Assembly (NCBI GenBank): GCA_016720565.1
Contig: JADKKJ010000011.1
Coordinates: 496,001 to 560,000, forward strand
Origin: Chitinophagaceae bacterium
GTDB lineage: Bacteria > Bacteroidota > Bacteroidia > Chitinophagales > Chitinophagaceae
DNA: 64,000 nt
Direction: 5' to 3'
This document shows positions 8,156 to 17,165 of the stretch, one piece after another (position 1 is the first letter of the stretch; each line of letters begins with the position of its first letter). The translations under genes and the position numbers were made by a program. The notes below the pieces were generated by a model. It made no database searches and was not told the origin of the DNA. It worked only from the letters and a program-made list of their open reading frames with translations.

Positions 8156-9967
8156 TTATGCAGTTTCAGTACTCATTTGTTTTTGTACTTTTCTCCTGTC
8201 TTCTTCATTCAATATCACTTTTCGCATACGAACGAAATTAGGCGTCACCTCGATGCACTCATCCTGCTGGATATACTCCATGCATTCTTCCAGTGTCATC
8301 TGGGTCTTTGGGGCGATACGGGTGGCATCATCAGATCCACTCGCACGGTGGTTGGTCAGCTTTTTACCTTCAGTTGCATTCACTACCAGGTCACCCGGCT
8401 TAATATTTTCCGCGATGATCTGTCCGGCATATACATCTTCTCCCGGATCCACGAAGAAAGTTCCGCGGTCCTGAAGTTTATCGATAGAATATCCGGTGGT
8501 CTTATCCTGGAATTTAGAGATCAGCACCCCATTATTTCTTCCGGGGATCGGACCTTTCCATGGTTTATATTCTACAAAACGATGGGCCATTACGGCTTCG
8601 CCCGCAGTATTTGTAAGCATTTGTGAGCGGAGACCGATCAAACCCCTGGAAGGCATTTCAAATTCCAGGTGCTGCATCTCTCCTTTTGTTTCCATTACGT
8701 GCATCTCCCCTTTTCTCCTTGTCACCAGGTCGATCACTTTGCTGGCGAATTCCTGTGGAACATCTACCACCAGGTTCTCAAATGGTTCGCATTTAACGCC
8801 ATTCAGCTCTTTCACGATCACCTGTGGCTGACCGATAGTAAGTTCATATCCCTCCCTGCGCATCGTCTCTACCAGGATACCCAGGTGAAGGATACCACGG
8901 CCATAAACCAGGAAACTATCGCCACTATCGGTATCTTCTACACGAAGGGCCAGGTTTTTTTCAGTTTCTTTCATCAACCTGTCACGAAGGTGACGGGAGG
9001 TAACAAATTTACCATCCTTACCATAGAATGGAGAGTTGTTGATGGAGAACATCATGTTCATGGTAGGCTCATCCACGCTGATAACCGGCAATGCCTCCGG
9101 AGTATCCATATCAGCCAGGGTATCACCGATATTGAAATCTTCGATCCCAACAACAGCGCAAAGGTCACCGGCAATTACTTCCGTCACCTTCTTTTTACCC
9201 ATTCCTTCAAACACATATAATTCTTTTACCCTTGATTTTTTGATACTGCCATCGGCCTGCACCAGGGCTATAGGTTGATTTTCTTTTAAAACACCACGGT
9301 TTACTTTACCAATGGCGATACGTCCGAGGAAAGAAGAATAATCCAGGGAAGTGATCTGCATTTGCACAGGACCTTCATTTACTTTAGGCGGTGGCACATG
9401 CTTTACAATACCATCCAGTAATGGCTCAATTCCTTCGATCTGCTCATTGGTATCATTGAACCAGCCATTTTTTCCGCTACCATAAAAAGTAGGGAAATGC
9501 AATTGTTCCTCTGTAGCATCGAGATTAAAGAATAATTCAAATACCGCGTCATGCACTTCATCCGGACGGCAGTTTGGCTTATCCACTTTGTTGATCACCA
9601 CAATAGGATGAAGATTCAGGTGCAGGGCTTTCTGCAATACAAAACGGGTTTGGGGCATTGGGCCTTCAAATGCGTCAACCAGCAGGATCACCCCATCAGC
9701 CATTTTCAAAACCCTTTCCACCTCACCACCAAAGTCGGCGTGGCCCGGAGTATCGATCACATTTATCTTAATACCCTTGTAAACCACAGCGGCATTCTTA
9801 GAAAAGATCGTGATGCCACGCTCCCTTTCCAGTTCATTACTATCCATGATAAGTTCCCCTGCATCCTGGTTATCCCTGAACACTTTGGTAGCATGAAGGA
9901 TCTTATCCACGAGGGTTGTCTTACCGTGGTCAACGTGGGCGATTATAGCGATGTTCCTGATATCCAT
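8156..9967 (-). CDS. typA: Translational GTPase TypA/BipA
   Basis: A 603-residue ribosome-associated GTPase related to EF-G. The G domain has HVDHGKTT (residues 11-18), DTPGH, and NKVD, followed by EF-Tu domain 2, EF-G domains III and V, and the BipA-specific C-terminal domain. Family members assist 50S assembly and growth under stress or cold. The length is full and all G motifs are intact. It is a single-gene unit with its own well-formed promoter at 10042-10073 and a terminator at 8107-8137. Confidence 0.97.
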   Translation of the reverse strand: MDIRNIAIIAHVDHGKTTLVDKILHATKVFRDNQDAGELIMDSNELERERGITIFSKNAAVVYKGIKINVIDTPGHADFGGEVERVLKMADGVILLVDAFEGPMPQTRFVLQKALHLNLHPIVVINKVDKPNCRPDEVHDAVFELFFNLDATEEQLHFPTFYGSGKNGWFNDTNEQIEGIEPLLDGIVKHVPPPKVNEGPVQMQITSLDYSSFLGRIAIGKVNRGVLKENQPIALVQADGSIKKSRVKELYVFEGMGKKKVTEVIAGDLCAVVGIEDFNIGDTLADMDTPEALPVISVDEPTMNMMFSINNSPFYGKDGKFVTSRHLRDRLMKETEKNLALRVEDTDSGDSFLVYGRGILHLGILVETMRREGYELTIGQPQVIVKELNGVKCEPFENLVVDVPQEFASKVIDLVTRRKGEMHVMETKGEMQHLEFEMPSRGLIGLRSQMLTNTAGEAVMAHRFVEYKPWKGPIPGRNNGVLISKFQDKTTGYSIDKLQDRGTFFVDPGEDVYAGQIIAENIKPGDLVVNATEGKKLTNHRASGSDDATRIAPKTQMTLEECMEYIQQDECIEVTPNFVRMRKVILNEEDRRKVQKQMSTETA

Positions 9968-9975
9968 AATTTGTG

Positions 9976-10012
9976 TAGCTACTAGCTTTTAGCCCTGGCT
10001 TTAGCTTTTGCT
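9976..10012. repeat. Degenerate TAGC heptamer array in the typA leader
   Basis: Three 7-bp units (TAGCTAC, TAGCTTT, TAGCCCT), then the same GCT word at 6-bp spacing. The array lies between the typA promoter and its ATG, so it is probably transcribed as part of the leader. Confidence 0.6.
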
Positions 10013-10041
10013 AATAACTTAAGGCCTTTTTTTTAGAGGTG

Positions 10042-10073
10042 CAAAGGTAGGCTTTTAAAGCGGGGGGAACAAA
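10042..10073 (-). promoter_or_regulatory. Bacteroidota-type promoter for typA
   Basis: On the minus strand TTTG is followed after 20 bp by TACCTTTG, matching the Bacteroidota primary sigma factor consensus (-33 TTTG, -7 TAnnTTTG). Transcription would start roughly 65 nt upstream of the typA ATG. Confidence 0.8.
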
Positions 10074-10185
10074 CCCTGAGCGTTAAATAAAGGGGACTGA
10101 TACAGGTCAATGAAATAACAGACGTAATACGCTGAAGGTCATAGGGGAGTTTGATAAAATAATGTAGCTTTATTCAAATTCTCCC

Positions 10186-11190
10186 ATGAGGTTCTTACGA
10201 TGGTTGGGTATTATGCTGATCCTGTTTATTGGTCTCTATTTCCTGGGGCCCAAACCTGCTTCGCCTCATTATACCACAGAACTACCCCAAATTAATGTGC
10301 CCCTAATCGGGATGGACAGTTTTATAAAAGACCATGAATCCCGATTTGAAGTGAAACCGGATAATGAGGCCCGCATCATCTGGGCTAACGACTCCTCCCG
10401 AGAAATGACCGAATATTCGGTGGTTTACCTTCATGGTTTCTCTGCCAGCCAGGAAGAAGGCGATCCGGTGCATTATTCATTCGCGCAGAAATTTGGTTGT
10501 AATCTTTATTTAAGCCGGCTTGATGCGCATGGATTGAAAAGTCCGGAGCCATTGCTTGATATGACGGCGGAGGGTCTTTATAATTCAGCAAAAGAAGCCT
10601 ACGTGATCGGAAAAAAACTGGGCAAAAAAGTGATCCTGATGTCAACCTCCACCGGGGGTACACTGGCACTGAAACTTGCGGCTGAATTTCCTGATATAGC
10701 AGGGCTTATTCTTATTTCTCCCAATATTGAGATCAATGATTCAAAGGCCTGGATGTTGAATAATCACTGGGGATTACAGATCTCCAGGTTGTTCAAGGGT
10801 TATTACAATGTGATTCCGGATACCACCGCTATTTACGCGCAATACTGGAACAATCGCTATCGCATGGAAGCTACCGTGCAACTGGAAGAACTGCTGGAAA
10901 GCACCATGAAACATTCCGTGTTTAAAAAGGTGACCCAACCCCTGCTGCTTTTATATTATTATAAGGATGAGGAACACCAGGACCCCGTGGTAAAGGTTTC
11001 AGCCATGAAGAGAATGTTCACACAGGTCTCCACTCCGGCCGATCTTAAGAAAGCCGTGGCCATTCCAAATGGAGGGGGACATGTATTAGGCTCCTATATC
11101 AAATCAAAGGACCTGCCATCGGTGGAACAGGCTATAGATGATTTTGCCCATACCGTTCTGAAGATGAAAGAAGCAAATGCACCTGATTAA
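10186..11190 (+). CDS. Membrane-anchored alpha/beta hydrolase
   Basis: A 334-residue protein with an N-terminal hydrophobic helix (about residues 5-20) that acts as anchor or signal. An alpha/beta hydrolase domain follows, with the YLHGFSASQEEG oxyanion region near residue 82 and a nucleophile elbow STSTGG near residue 155, a variant of GxSxG with Ser in the first position. A C-terminal His lies in GGGHVLGSY. It resembles carboxylesterase or lysophospholipase-like enzymes; the substrate is unknown. A small basic protein gene follows 20 bp downstream. Confidence 0.82.
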   Translation: MRFLRWLGIMLILFIGLYFLGPKPASPHYTTELPQINVPLIGMDSFIKDHESRFEVKPDNEARIIWANDSSREMTEYSVVYLHGFSASQEEGDPVHYSFAQKFGCNLYLSRLDAHGLKSPEPLLDMTAEGLYNSAKEAYVIGKKLGKKVILMSTSTGGTLALKLAAEFPDIAGLILISPNIEINDSKAWMLNNHWGLQISRLFKGYYNVIPDTTAIYAQYWNNRYRMEATVQLEELLESTMKHSVFKKVTQPLLLLYYYKDEEHQDPVVKVSAMKRMFTQVSTPADLKKAVAIPNGGGHVLGSYIKSKDLPSVEQAIDDFAHTVLKMKEANAPD

Positions 11191-11210
11191 GCCCTTTAAA
11201 TATAACCTAT

Positions 11211-11360
11211 ATGAATAAAGAACATCACATCCGGGAACTGGAAATGAAGATCGATCATATTCGGAAAGAACCGATTAAAGGATGGCTGGGAAAGATCACG
11301 AAGTCGGTTAAGATCCGCAAGATCGAAAAGAAGATCCGGTCACTCCAAAAAGGAGATTAA
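11211..11360 (+). CDS. Small basic protein, 49 residues
   Basis: ATG at 11211 opens a 49-residue frame starting MNKEHHIRELEMKID and ending in KKIRSLQKGD. The protein is very rich in Lys, Arg, Ile and Glu and looks like one or two amphipathic helices, perhaps a short coiled coil. It sits 20 bp after the hydrolase stop and 17 bp before an intrinsic terminator, so the two genes form one unit. No family is recognised. The gene is supported by position, the tidy start and stop, and amino-acid composition rather than by homology. Confidence 0.55.
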   Translation: MNKEHHIRELEMKIDHIRKEPIKGWLGKITKSVKIRKIEKKIRSLQKGD

Positions 11361-11377
11361 GCCTGAAAAATGGTATG

Positions 11378-11402
11378 AACCGCCCTCCCAGGGCGGTTTT
11401 TT
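11378..11402 (+). terminator. Intrinsic terminator after hydrolase unit
   Basis: The stem AACCGCCC / GGGCGGTT with a 5-nt loop is followed by a T-run. It closes the hydrolase and small basic protein unit before fabH. Confidence 0.88.
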
Positions 11403-11482
11403 AGTTGCGGATGTAACCGTTACGTTCGTAATAGTTTCATTTGCGGCACATTTCCTAACTTCCCTCCTCTATAAAGCTTGCT

Positions 11483-12532
11483 ATGCACCATTCTAAGATC
11501 GCGGGTATTGGAAAATATGTTCCCTCCCGAGTAGTTACGAACAACGACCTGTTGAAATATATGGATACCAGCGATGAATGGATCCAGGAAAGAACCGGTA
11601 TCAAAGAAAGGAGATATGCTCACCGTACGGAAGAGACCACTACTACCATGGGGGTGGAAGCCGCCCGTATCGCCATTGAAAGGGCCGGGATCACTCCGCA
11701 GGATATAGATTTCATTGTTTTTGCTACACTTTGCCCGGATTATTATTTTCCCGGCTGTGGCGTATTGCTTCAAAGGGCCATGCAAATGAAAGAGATCGGG
11801 GCCCTGGATGTTCGAAACCAGTGCTCTGGTTTTTTATATGCGGTCAGTGTGGCCGACCAGTTCATAAAAACAGGTATGTACAAGAACATCCTTGTGGTAG
11901 GGGCAGAAAAGCATTCCTTCGGACTTGATTTCAGTACCAGGGGCCGTAATATCTCCGTGATATTTGGCGATGGCGCCGGTGCGATTGTTTTGCAGCCAAC
12001 GGATGAACCCGGAAAGGGCATTTTAAGTACGCATTTACATAGCGATGGCAATAATGCAGAGATCCTCGCCATGTATAACCCGGGAACCCATGCCAATCAT
12101 TGGACCAAAGAACCCGTAGCCAGTTTTGATGATGCCGAGATCGGTGAAATGTTCATGAGCCATACCATGATCGACAGCGCTCAGAATTTTCCAAACATGG
12201 ATGGCCCGCAGGTGTTTAAGGTGGCGGTAGAAAAATTCCCGGCAGTGATCATAGAGGCATTGGAGAAAAACGGCCTGCAAACCACAGATATCAATATGCT
12301 CATCCCTCACCAGGCCAATCTGCGTATCAGCCAGTTTGTACAAAAGAAATTGCGCCTTCGCGATGACCAGGTGTTTAATAATATCCAGAAATACGGAAAC
12401 ACTACGGCAGCCTCGGTGCCTATCGCGCTATGCGAAGCCTGGGAAGAAGGGAAGGTCAAATCTGGTGACCTGGTTTGTTTGGCAGCTTTTGGATCAGGGT
12501 TTACCTGGGCGAGTGCGCTGATAAGGTGGTAA
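11483..12532 (+). CDS. fabH: 3-oxoacyl-ACP synthase III (KAS III)
   Basis: A 349-residue thiolase-fold condensing enzyme that starts fatty acid synthesis by joining acyl-CoA with malonyl-ACP. The catalytic triad is complete: Cys114 in RNQCSGF, His276 in IPHQAN and Asn306 in KYGNTTAAS. The glycine-rich FGDGAGA block is present. FabH paralogues also occur in alkene and quinolone pathways, so the exact acyl specificity is open. It stands alone, with no fab or acp genes nearby. The usual plsX-fabH neighbourhood is absent, which hints that this may be a second FabH-type enzyme. Confidence 0.9.
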   Translation: MHHSKIAGIGKYVPSRVVTNNDLLKYMDTSDEWIQERTGIKERRYAHRTEETTTTMGVEAARIAIERAGITPQDIDFIVFATLCPDYYFPGCGVLLQRAMQMKEIGALDVRNQCSGFLYAVSVADQFIKTGMYKNILVVGAEKHSFGLDFSTRGRNISVIFGDGAGAIVLQPTDEPGKGILSTHLHSDGNNAEILAMYNPGTHANHWTKEPVASFDDAEIGEMFMSHTMIDSAQNFPNMDGPQVFKVAVEKFPAVIIEALEKNGLQTTDINMLIPHQANLRISQFVQKKLRLRDDQVFNNIQKYGNTTAASVPIALCEAWEEGKVKSGDLVCLAAFGSGFTWASALIRW

Positions 12533-12559
12533 TAATTAGTAATTCCCAATTATTGTCTT

Positions 12560-13474
12560 CTATAAATTAAACTTGATCCCCAGCCCCATCAGCTCCTGGA
12601 TCTGGGTCCTTCTGCGGATATCGTCATCATATATCACATCGATCAGGACGGAGCCGGCAAAATTCCTGGCAATAGCAAAGGTCAGAAGGTTGTTAAAAAG
12701 CACATCTACATTCTGGGGATTTCGCTTGTAATTACAAAACAGGTCAAGGCGGCCAATATAGCTCAGGGTTTTGGAAAATCGGGTATTATAGTGAGTAGAC
12801 AGGTAAGCCCCCAGTTCAGTATTTACTTTATGAGCGGAATCTACCCCAAATTTATTCAGCAATCGAAAATCCGGATCGATCTTGGTTACCCAACGGATTG
12901 TGGCGGGTGTGATAAATACATCAAAAAAGCTTTCTTCACTGTGCTTCTTAAAATCCAATCCCATGGAGACCAGGATCTTTCCTGGCGAAAGAAAATTGGA
13001 TATCTTTTCGTGGCTGCTGGTAAAATAATTGTGCCCACTGAATACCTGTGTATTTAAATTTCCGATCAGGCCATAGCTGATGTGTTTGCTTAACCGGTGT
13101 TCAAATTCTGAAGTAAGGTCGCAACGGTCGTTGGTCTTTCGGAATTTCTTAAAACTACTGGCGTCCACATAGCCCAGTTCAAGGTCAAAATAGGAATCCC
13201 AGGTATACTTGCCATGACGATGGTGCATGGATTTGTTTAAGATACCATTGATCCCAATTAGAAAACTTTCTCCGCCACTGCTCCAGTAACTCAAGGAGCC
13301 CTGGTTCACATTAATTGTAAATAGTCCGGTATGCTTCCATCCATTACTATCCAGGCTGCCTGTTTTTTTGGCACCAACGCGTTTCAACTCGCCTATAACC
13401 GCCTGACCTTGAATCTGGCAGAAAAACAGGAGTAACAGTACGCAGAAAGTAAATGGTCGAAGGCTCTTGCTCAT
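12560..13474 (-). CDS. DUF3078 outer-membrane-associated protein (copy 1)
   Basis: A 304-residue exported protein with a signal peptide (residues 5-22). The DUF3078 pattern is clear: alternating aromatic beta strands, NVNQGSLSYWSSGGE near the N-terminus, GRLDLFCNYKRNPQNVD and VIYDDDIRRRTQIQELMGLGI at the C-terminus. It is probably a beta-barrel. The ATG at 13474 was chosen because it begins the signal peptide and avoids overlap with the divergent gene; longer readings to 13693 run through that gene. A paralogue lies at 22186-23118. The function of DUF3078 is not known to me. Confidence 0.85.
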   Translation of the reverse strand: MSKSLRPFTFCVLLLLFFCQIQGQAVIGELKRVGAKKTGSLDSNGWKHTGLFTINVNQGSLSYWSSGGESFLIGINGILNKSMHHRHGKYTWDSYFDLELGYVDASSFKKFRKTNDRCDLTSEFEHRLSKHISYGLIGNLNTQVFSGHNYFTSSHEKISNFLSPGKILVSMGLDFKKHSEESFFDVFITPATIRWVTKIDPDFRLLNKFGVDSAHKVNTELGAYLSTHYNTRFSKTLSYIGRLDLFCNYKRNPQNVDVLFNNLLTFAIARNFAGSVLIDVIYDDDIRRRTQIQELMGLGIKFNL

Positions 13475-13544
13475 CGTTCTCTTAAAGTAGTAATAATTCT
13501 CCATATATAAATAATTACGAGCAAGCAGGGGCCACCCATATCTA

Positions 13545-13552
13545 TATCTTTG
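13545..13552 (+). promoter_or_regulatory. -7-like element TATCTTTG
   Basis: Matches TAnnTTTG exactly and ends 4 bp before the ATG at 13557. If used, the transcript would be almost leaderless. No clear -33 TTTG is seen at the right distance, so confidence is limited. Confidence 0.4.
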
Positions 13553-13556
13553 CATT

Positions 13557-13961
13557 ATGAAACTCCTGTCACTTATCTCCCTGATGTTCTTCTCCAGCAA
13601 CCTGCTTGCCCAGGGTTCCTGGCAGATCATTGTAAATCGTAAACTGCAGATCAGCGGTTCAATCAGTGATGAGAATAAGAATGTGAAAACCATTAAAAGC
13701 AGCGATTGGAAAAGCGGCGGTTACCTGGATATACGTTACAAACCGCAGGGAAATTATAAATTCGTTCTTCAACTGACTGATGAGACCGGAAATGAGCAAT
13801 GGAAAATAGATACTACCTCCGCTAAACTTAAGCTCAGCACGATCCGCAAATTATTTGCCGGCAAAAAAGAAATGAAGATCTATATGATCCTCAACCCTCC
13901 CAATGATATGATGATGGCCCCTTCAAAGATCCTGCACCTTGGCACCCTGAAACTTCCCTGA
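13557..13961 (+). CDS. Exported protein of unknown function, 134 residues
   Basis: The signal peptide MKLLSLISLMFFSSNLLAQG is followed by about 115 residues predicted to form beta strands, with alternating polar and hydrophobic positions and a conserved-looking C-terminal block KEMKIYMILNPPNDMMMAPSK. It is probably periplasmic or surface-exposed. I recognise no domain. It is followed after 4 bp by the lipid kinase gene on the same strand, so the two are probably co-transcribed. It is divergent from DUF3078 copy 1. Confidence 0.7.
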   Translation: MKLLSLISLMFFSSNLLAQGSWQIIVNRKLQISGSISDENKNVKTIKSSDWKSGGYLDIRYKPQGNYKFVLQLTDETGNEQWKIDTTSAKLKLSTIRKLFAGKKEMKIYMILNPPNDMMMAPSKILHLGTLKLP

Positions 13962-13965
13962 AAAT

Positions 13966-14865
13966 ATGCGCCACCTGCTTTACCTTATCAATCCCATTTC
14001 AGGAACACGCGGGAAATCCGATCTGCAGCAATTAGCGATCGCACAAACAAAAAAAGCAGGATTTGAAGTCTCCGTCCTTCCCTCTTCAGCTAATGGCGAT
14101 TATCAATACGCCATTGAATATATCCAAAAGAATAAGGTCACCGATATAGTGATCGCTGGTGGAGATGGGACCGTAAGCCAGGCAGTGAATGCAATGAAAC
14201 ACCTGAATCTTGATTTCGGTATCATTCCATGTGGCTCGGGTAATGGACTGGCACTGGCAGCTGGTATACCAGGATCGCCAAAAGCCGCACTGGATCTTAT
14301 TTTCTCAGGTAAAAGCAGGAAGACCGATGGGTTTTTATTGAACGACCAATTTGCCTGCATGTTATGCGGACTGGGCTTTGATGCCAAAGTGGCGCACGAT
14401 TTTGCGCAACAACCCAAAAGAGGTTTAGCTAATTATGTAAAAATGGTGGTACGCAATTTTTTCTCGGCCCGCACCTGGTCATTTGAACTTACCGTAAAAG
14501 GAAAAACCTTTTCTACCGATGCTTATTTTATCAGCATAGCCAACTCTAACCAGTTTGGAAATAATTTCACCATTGCGCCAAAAGCCAGCCTGCGGGATGG
14601 GTTGCTGGATGTGGTGATCGTAAGTAAACAAAATAAATTACAGGTGCTGCTCAGCACATTTTTCCAGCTGCGGGGAAAACGATCCCTTCAAATGGATTCT
14701 ATGATCGATAAGGATAAGGCCGTGGTCTATTTTCAAACCGATTCATTCCAGCTAAAAAATCTTTCCGGGGCTCCGCTTCATATAGATGGGGATCCTGCAG
14801 ACAGCCCTGTGGAGCTAGACCTACAGGTTTTACCGGGTTGTTTTAAACTGATCGGTGGCAAATGA
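13966..14865 (+). CDS. Diacylglycerol/lipid kinase (YegS/DagK family)
   Basis: A 299-residue cytoplasmic kinase of the DAGK_cat family. The nucleotide-binding GGDGT motif is at residues 65-69, preceded by INPISG and followed by PCGSGNGLA, all characteristic. The C-terminal domain has the second beta sandwich ending LHIDGDP. Members phosphorylate diacylglycerol, ceramide or related lipids. It is likely in one unit with the exported protein upstream. Sphingolipids occur in many Bacteroidota, so a sphingoid or ceramide substrate is possible but cannot be read from the sequence. Confidence 0.9.
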   Translation: MRHLLYLINPISGTRGKSDLQQLAIAQTKKAGFEVSVLPSSANGDYQYAIEYIQKNKVTDIVIAGGDGTVSQAVNAMKHLNLDFGIIPCGSGNGLALAAGIPGSPKAALDLIFSGKSRKTDGFLLNDQFACMLCGLGFDAKVAHDFAQQPKRGLANYVKMVVRNFFSARTWSFELTVKGKTFSTDAYFISIANSNQFGNNFTIAPKASLRDGLLDVVIVSKQNKLQVLLSTFFQLRGKRSLQMDSMIDKDKAVVYFQTDSFQLKNLSGAPLHIDGDPADSPVELDLQVLPGCFKLIGGK

Positions 14866-17127
14866 TCATCGGAAATAAGCTGGCAGACTATCAATACCCT
14901 TCCCACGGTCGAACAACGTTTTGACCTGTAAAAAACTCCCCTGATTCATCGCAGATCGGATCGAAATGACAATATCCCTTTCTTCCCTTTTGGTTAGATG
15001 AAAATTCAAGGCCGCTTTGTTCTCTTCTTTATCGGTGGCATATTGAAAAGCGATCTTATAAACAGGTACGCTGCTTCGGTTACTGTAATAAGTGAGCATC
15101 TCGCTCTGGGTATATTCCATCATCTTGAACCAGTTGTGCTGTAAAAGAAAGAAGGGCTTTGTTATATTACCACTGATATCAGTTGAAACATATGGATTCT
15201 CCCATCCTCCGGCTCTGCGGTCCCTGATCTGCAGCATCAATACTCCCGAAGTGTTCTTGCTGATCCAATCGTCAAAACAGGAAAGAAAACGAAGGCTGGT
15301 CTCTTCCCCATAATTATCGCGAAGACCCGCATCCATTACATCAATGACCGGTGAAGAAGGCAACCACACATTCGGCAATACCACAGGAAATGTCGCATTC
15401 ATTCGAAGTGCGGAAAGCATACGCAGGTTATAGGGATCCTGCTTTGCAAAAAAAGAAACAAAGTCGATGGCATCGGGGTCAGCCGCCGGAGCCCTGGAGC
15501 TATCCCGCTGGCTTTGCATCATAAATCGGATAGGCTGTGTAGAGATCATCATTTTCCTGGAGTCACGGGTGATCACTGAACTATAAAAGATCAGGGGAAT
15601 ATTGGCTTGCTTCTCATCCTGCACATAGTCCTTTAATTGTTTATTGAGATAACCATGCGTATTATCATTGAGTTTTTCCTCGAAGGCATAACCCCGGTCT
15701 TTTAGATAACTATAAGGACCAACCGTAAATTTCTGCGCAGGAGCCACCAGGTCGCGCGCAAAAAATGACGTGAACAGCGGATTCAGCAGGTCGCCGGCAA
15801 TATCATCAACATAGCGGGAATCCTGAAGATGAATGCTGGTATCTTTTTTTGCGCGCAGGTAAAGTTCCCGGAAATAACTGGCCCCGATCATTCCTCCTGA
15901 AGCTCCATTTATAAGGAATGTTTTTTTCATGATCTCGCCACCTGTAAGGCTATCCAGGTACTGAAGCACACGTACGGTAAAAGTGGCGCTTCTATGGCCA
16001 CCACCGCTGGTATTGATCAGCACCAGCAGGGGTTTGGGGCTTTGCTGGTTCTTCTTCCAGTTCTCCAGGATGCCGATCATATTCTTTTTATCTGCTTCCT
16101 GGTTCTCTTTGCTGCACATGGCCATCAGCGAGGGGCGGTCGTACAGAGGTCTTTCTTCCCTGTTCACATAGTTCAAACCATAGGCCTTGTTCCTTGGATC
16201 GATCATATCCATTTTATAAAGAAAGTTCAACGCGAAAAGGATCAAAACCAGGTAGGGAATGCTCCAGCTCTGGAGAAAATAGGTCAGGGCCGCGGCCACA
16301 CCCAGAAGGATAGAAAAAAATATGGTGATGCTGGCAGCAGCAGGCAATTGGAAAAAGGGATTATCAAGTAAAAAGCCGATCCCCATCAAAAAAAGAAAAG
16401 CGATGAACACAGAAAGTATGGCCGCGATATGATGCCTTTTGAAAAGGGAAGAGATGAATTCATCCGTATAATGGGAAACATCCCTGACCTTTTTCACTTT
16501 GAAAGGACCATCCAGATACCACTCTACTTTTACCAGCGAATTATCGTGGTAGATCTCTTTCACTTTTGACAGATGCGTGATATACTGGCTGGGATCATTC
16601 ATCACAGGGCTCATCTTCCGAAGAATATAAATATCTGCGCGGAAAAAATAAAGAAAGGAAGCGGCCAGTATGAAAATGAAGCCGGAAAGGAATCCGCCGG
16701 AAAGAATCACGATCTCCGCAGTGGGTATCAGTTCCCGCTGTTGTTCAAACTGAAAAGCCTTATAAAAGTAAAATACAAGGAAAATAGCCGGTATCACGGC
16801 ATTGTTGATGCAGTATTTCAGGAAAGGATTACTGGTAGCTGCCAGGAACCGGAACTGGCGATGAAACAAAATGAAGGTGGCAATATTCCAGCTCATGATG
16901 AACATGCCAATGGAAGCGCCTACGATGGCCGCGCTTAGTGAATTCACATTACCCAGGTATTCCGGCGCCAGGAAAAGGGAATCGGCCCCGAATGTTTTCA
17001 TGAATGATCCATTCACGGTAGCGAACAACACAAACCAGAATAATAAAAGGGCCTGGTATTTCCTCAGGTGAAGAAAAACGAGCTGCACAGGAAAAGACAG
17101 TAAAAAGCCGCGGAGCCAGGTTCGCAT
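14866..17127 (-). CDS. Membrane-bound patatin-like phospholipase
   Basis: A 753-residue protein. The N-terminal half (about residues 1-320) contains six or more hydrophobic helices. The C-terminal half carries a patatin-type hydrolase with the nucleophile in GASGGM (Ser410) and the dyad aspartate in DAGLRDNYG (Asp599, Ala replacing the usual second Gly). A glycine-rich SGGGHRSA, resembling the oxyanion loop, lies near residue 380. This suggests a lipid acyl hydrolase held at the inner membrane. Its stop directly abuts the lipid kinase stop (14865/14866), convergent. The substrate is unknown. Confidence 0.8.
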   Translation of the reverse strand: MRTWLRGFLLSFPVQLVFLHLRKYQALLLFWFVLFATVNGSFMKTFGADSLFLAPEYLGNVNSLSAAIVGASIGMFIMSWNIATFILFHRQFRFLAATSNPFLKYCINNAVIPAIFLVFYFYKAFQFEQQRELIPTAEIVILSGGFLSGFIFILAASFLYFFRADIYILRKMSPVMNDPSQYITHLSKVKEIYHDNSLVKVEWYLDGPFKVKKVRDVSHYTDEFISSLFKRHHIAAILSVFIAFLFLMGIGFLLDNPFFQLPAAASITIFFSILLGVAAALTYFLQSWSIPYLVLILFALNFLYKMDMIDPRNKAYGLNYVNREERPLYDRPSLMAMCSKENQEADKKNMIGILENWKKNQQSPKPLLVLINTSGGGHRSATFTVRVLQYLDSLTGGEIMKKTFLINGASGGMIGASYFRELYLRAKKDTSIHLQDSRYVDDIAGDLLNPLFTSFFARDLVAPAQKFTVGPYSYLKDRGYAFEEKLNDNTHGYLNKQLKDYVQDEKQANIPLIFYSSVITRDSRKMMISTQPIRFMMQSQRDSSRAPAADPDAIDFVSFFAKQDPYNLRMLSALRMNATFPVVLPNVWLPSSPVIDVMDAGLRDNYGEETSLRFLSCFDDWISKNTSGVLMLQIRDRRAGGWENPYVSTDISGNITKPFFLLQHNWFKMMEYTQSEMLTYYSNRSSVPVYKIAFQYATDKEENKAALNFHLTKREERDIVISIRSAMNQGSFLQVKTLFDRGKGIDSLPAYFR

Positions 17128-17165
17128 GAATGGAAAAGGTTGTCATTGTAAGATAACGAAAAACC

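Noticed and set aside
8669..9220. Long plus-strand open frames opposite typA
   Set aside because: They are antisense to a highly conserved GTPase gene, and show no coding features of their own.
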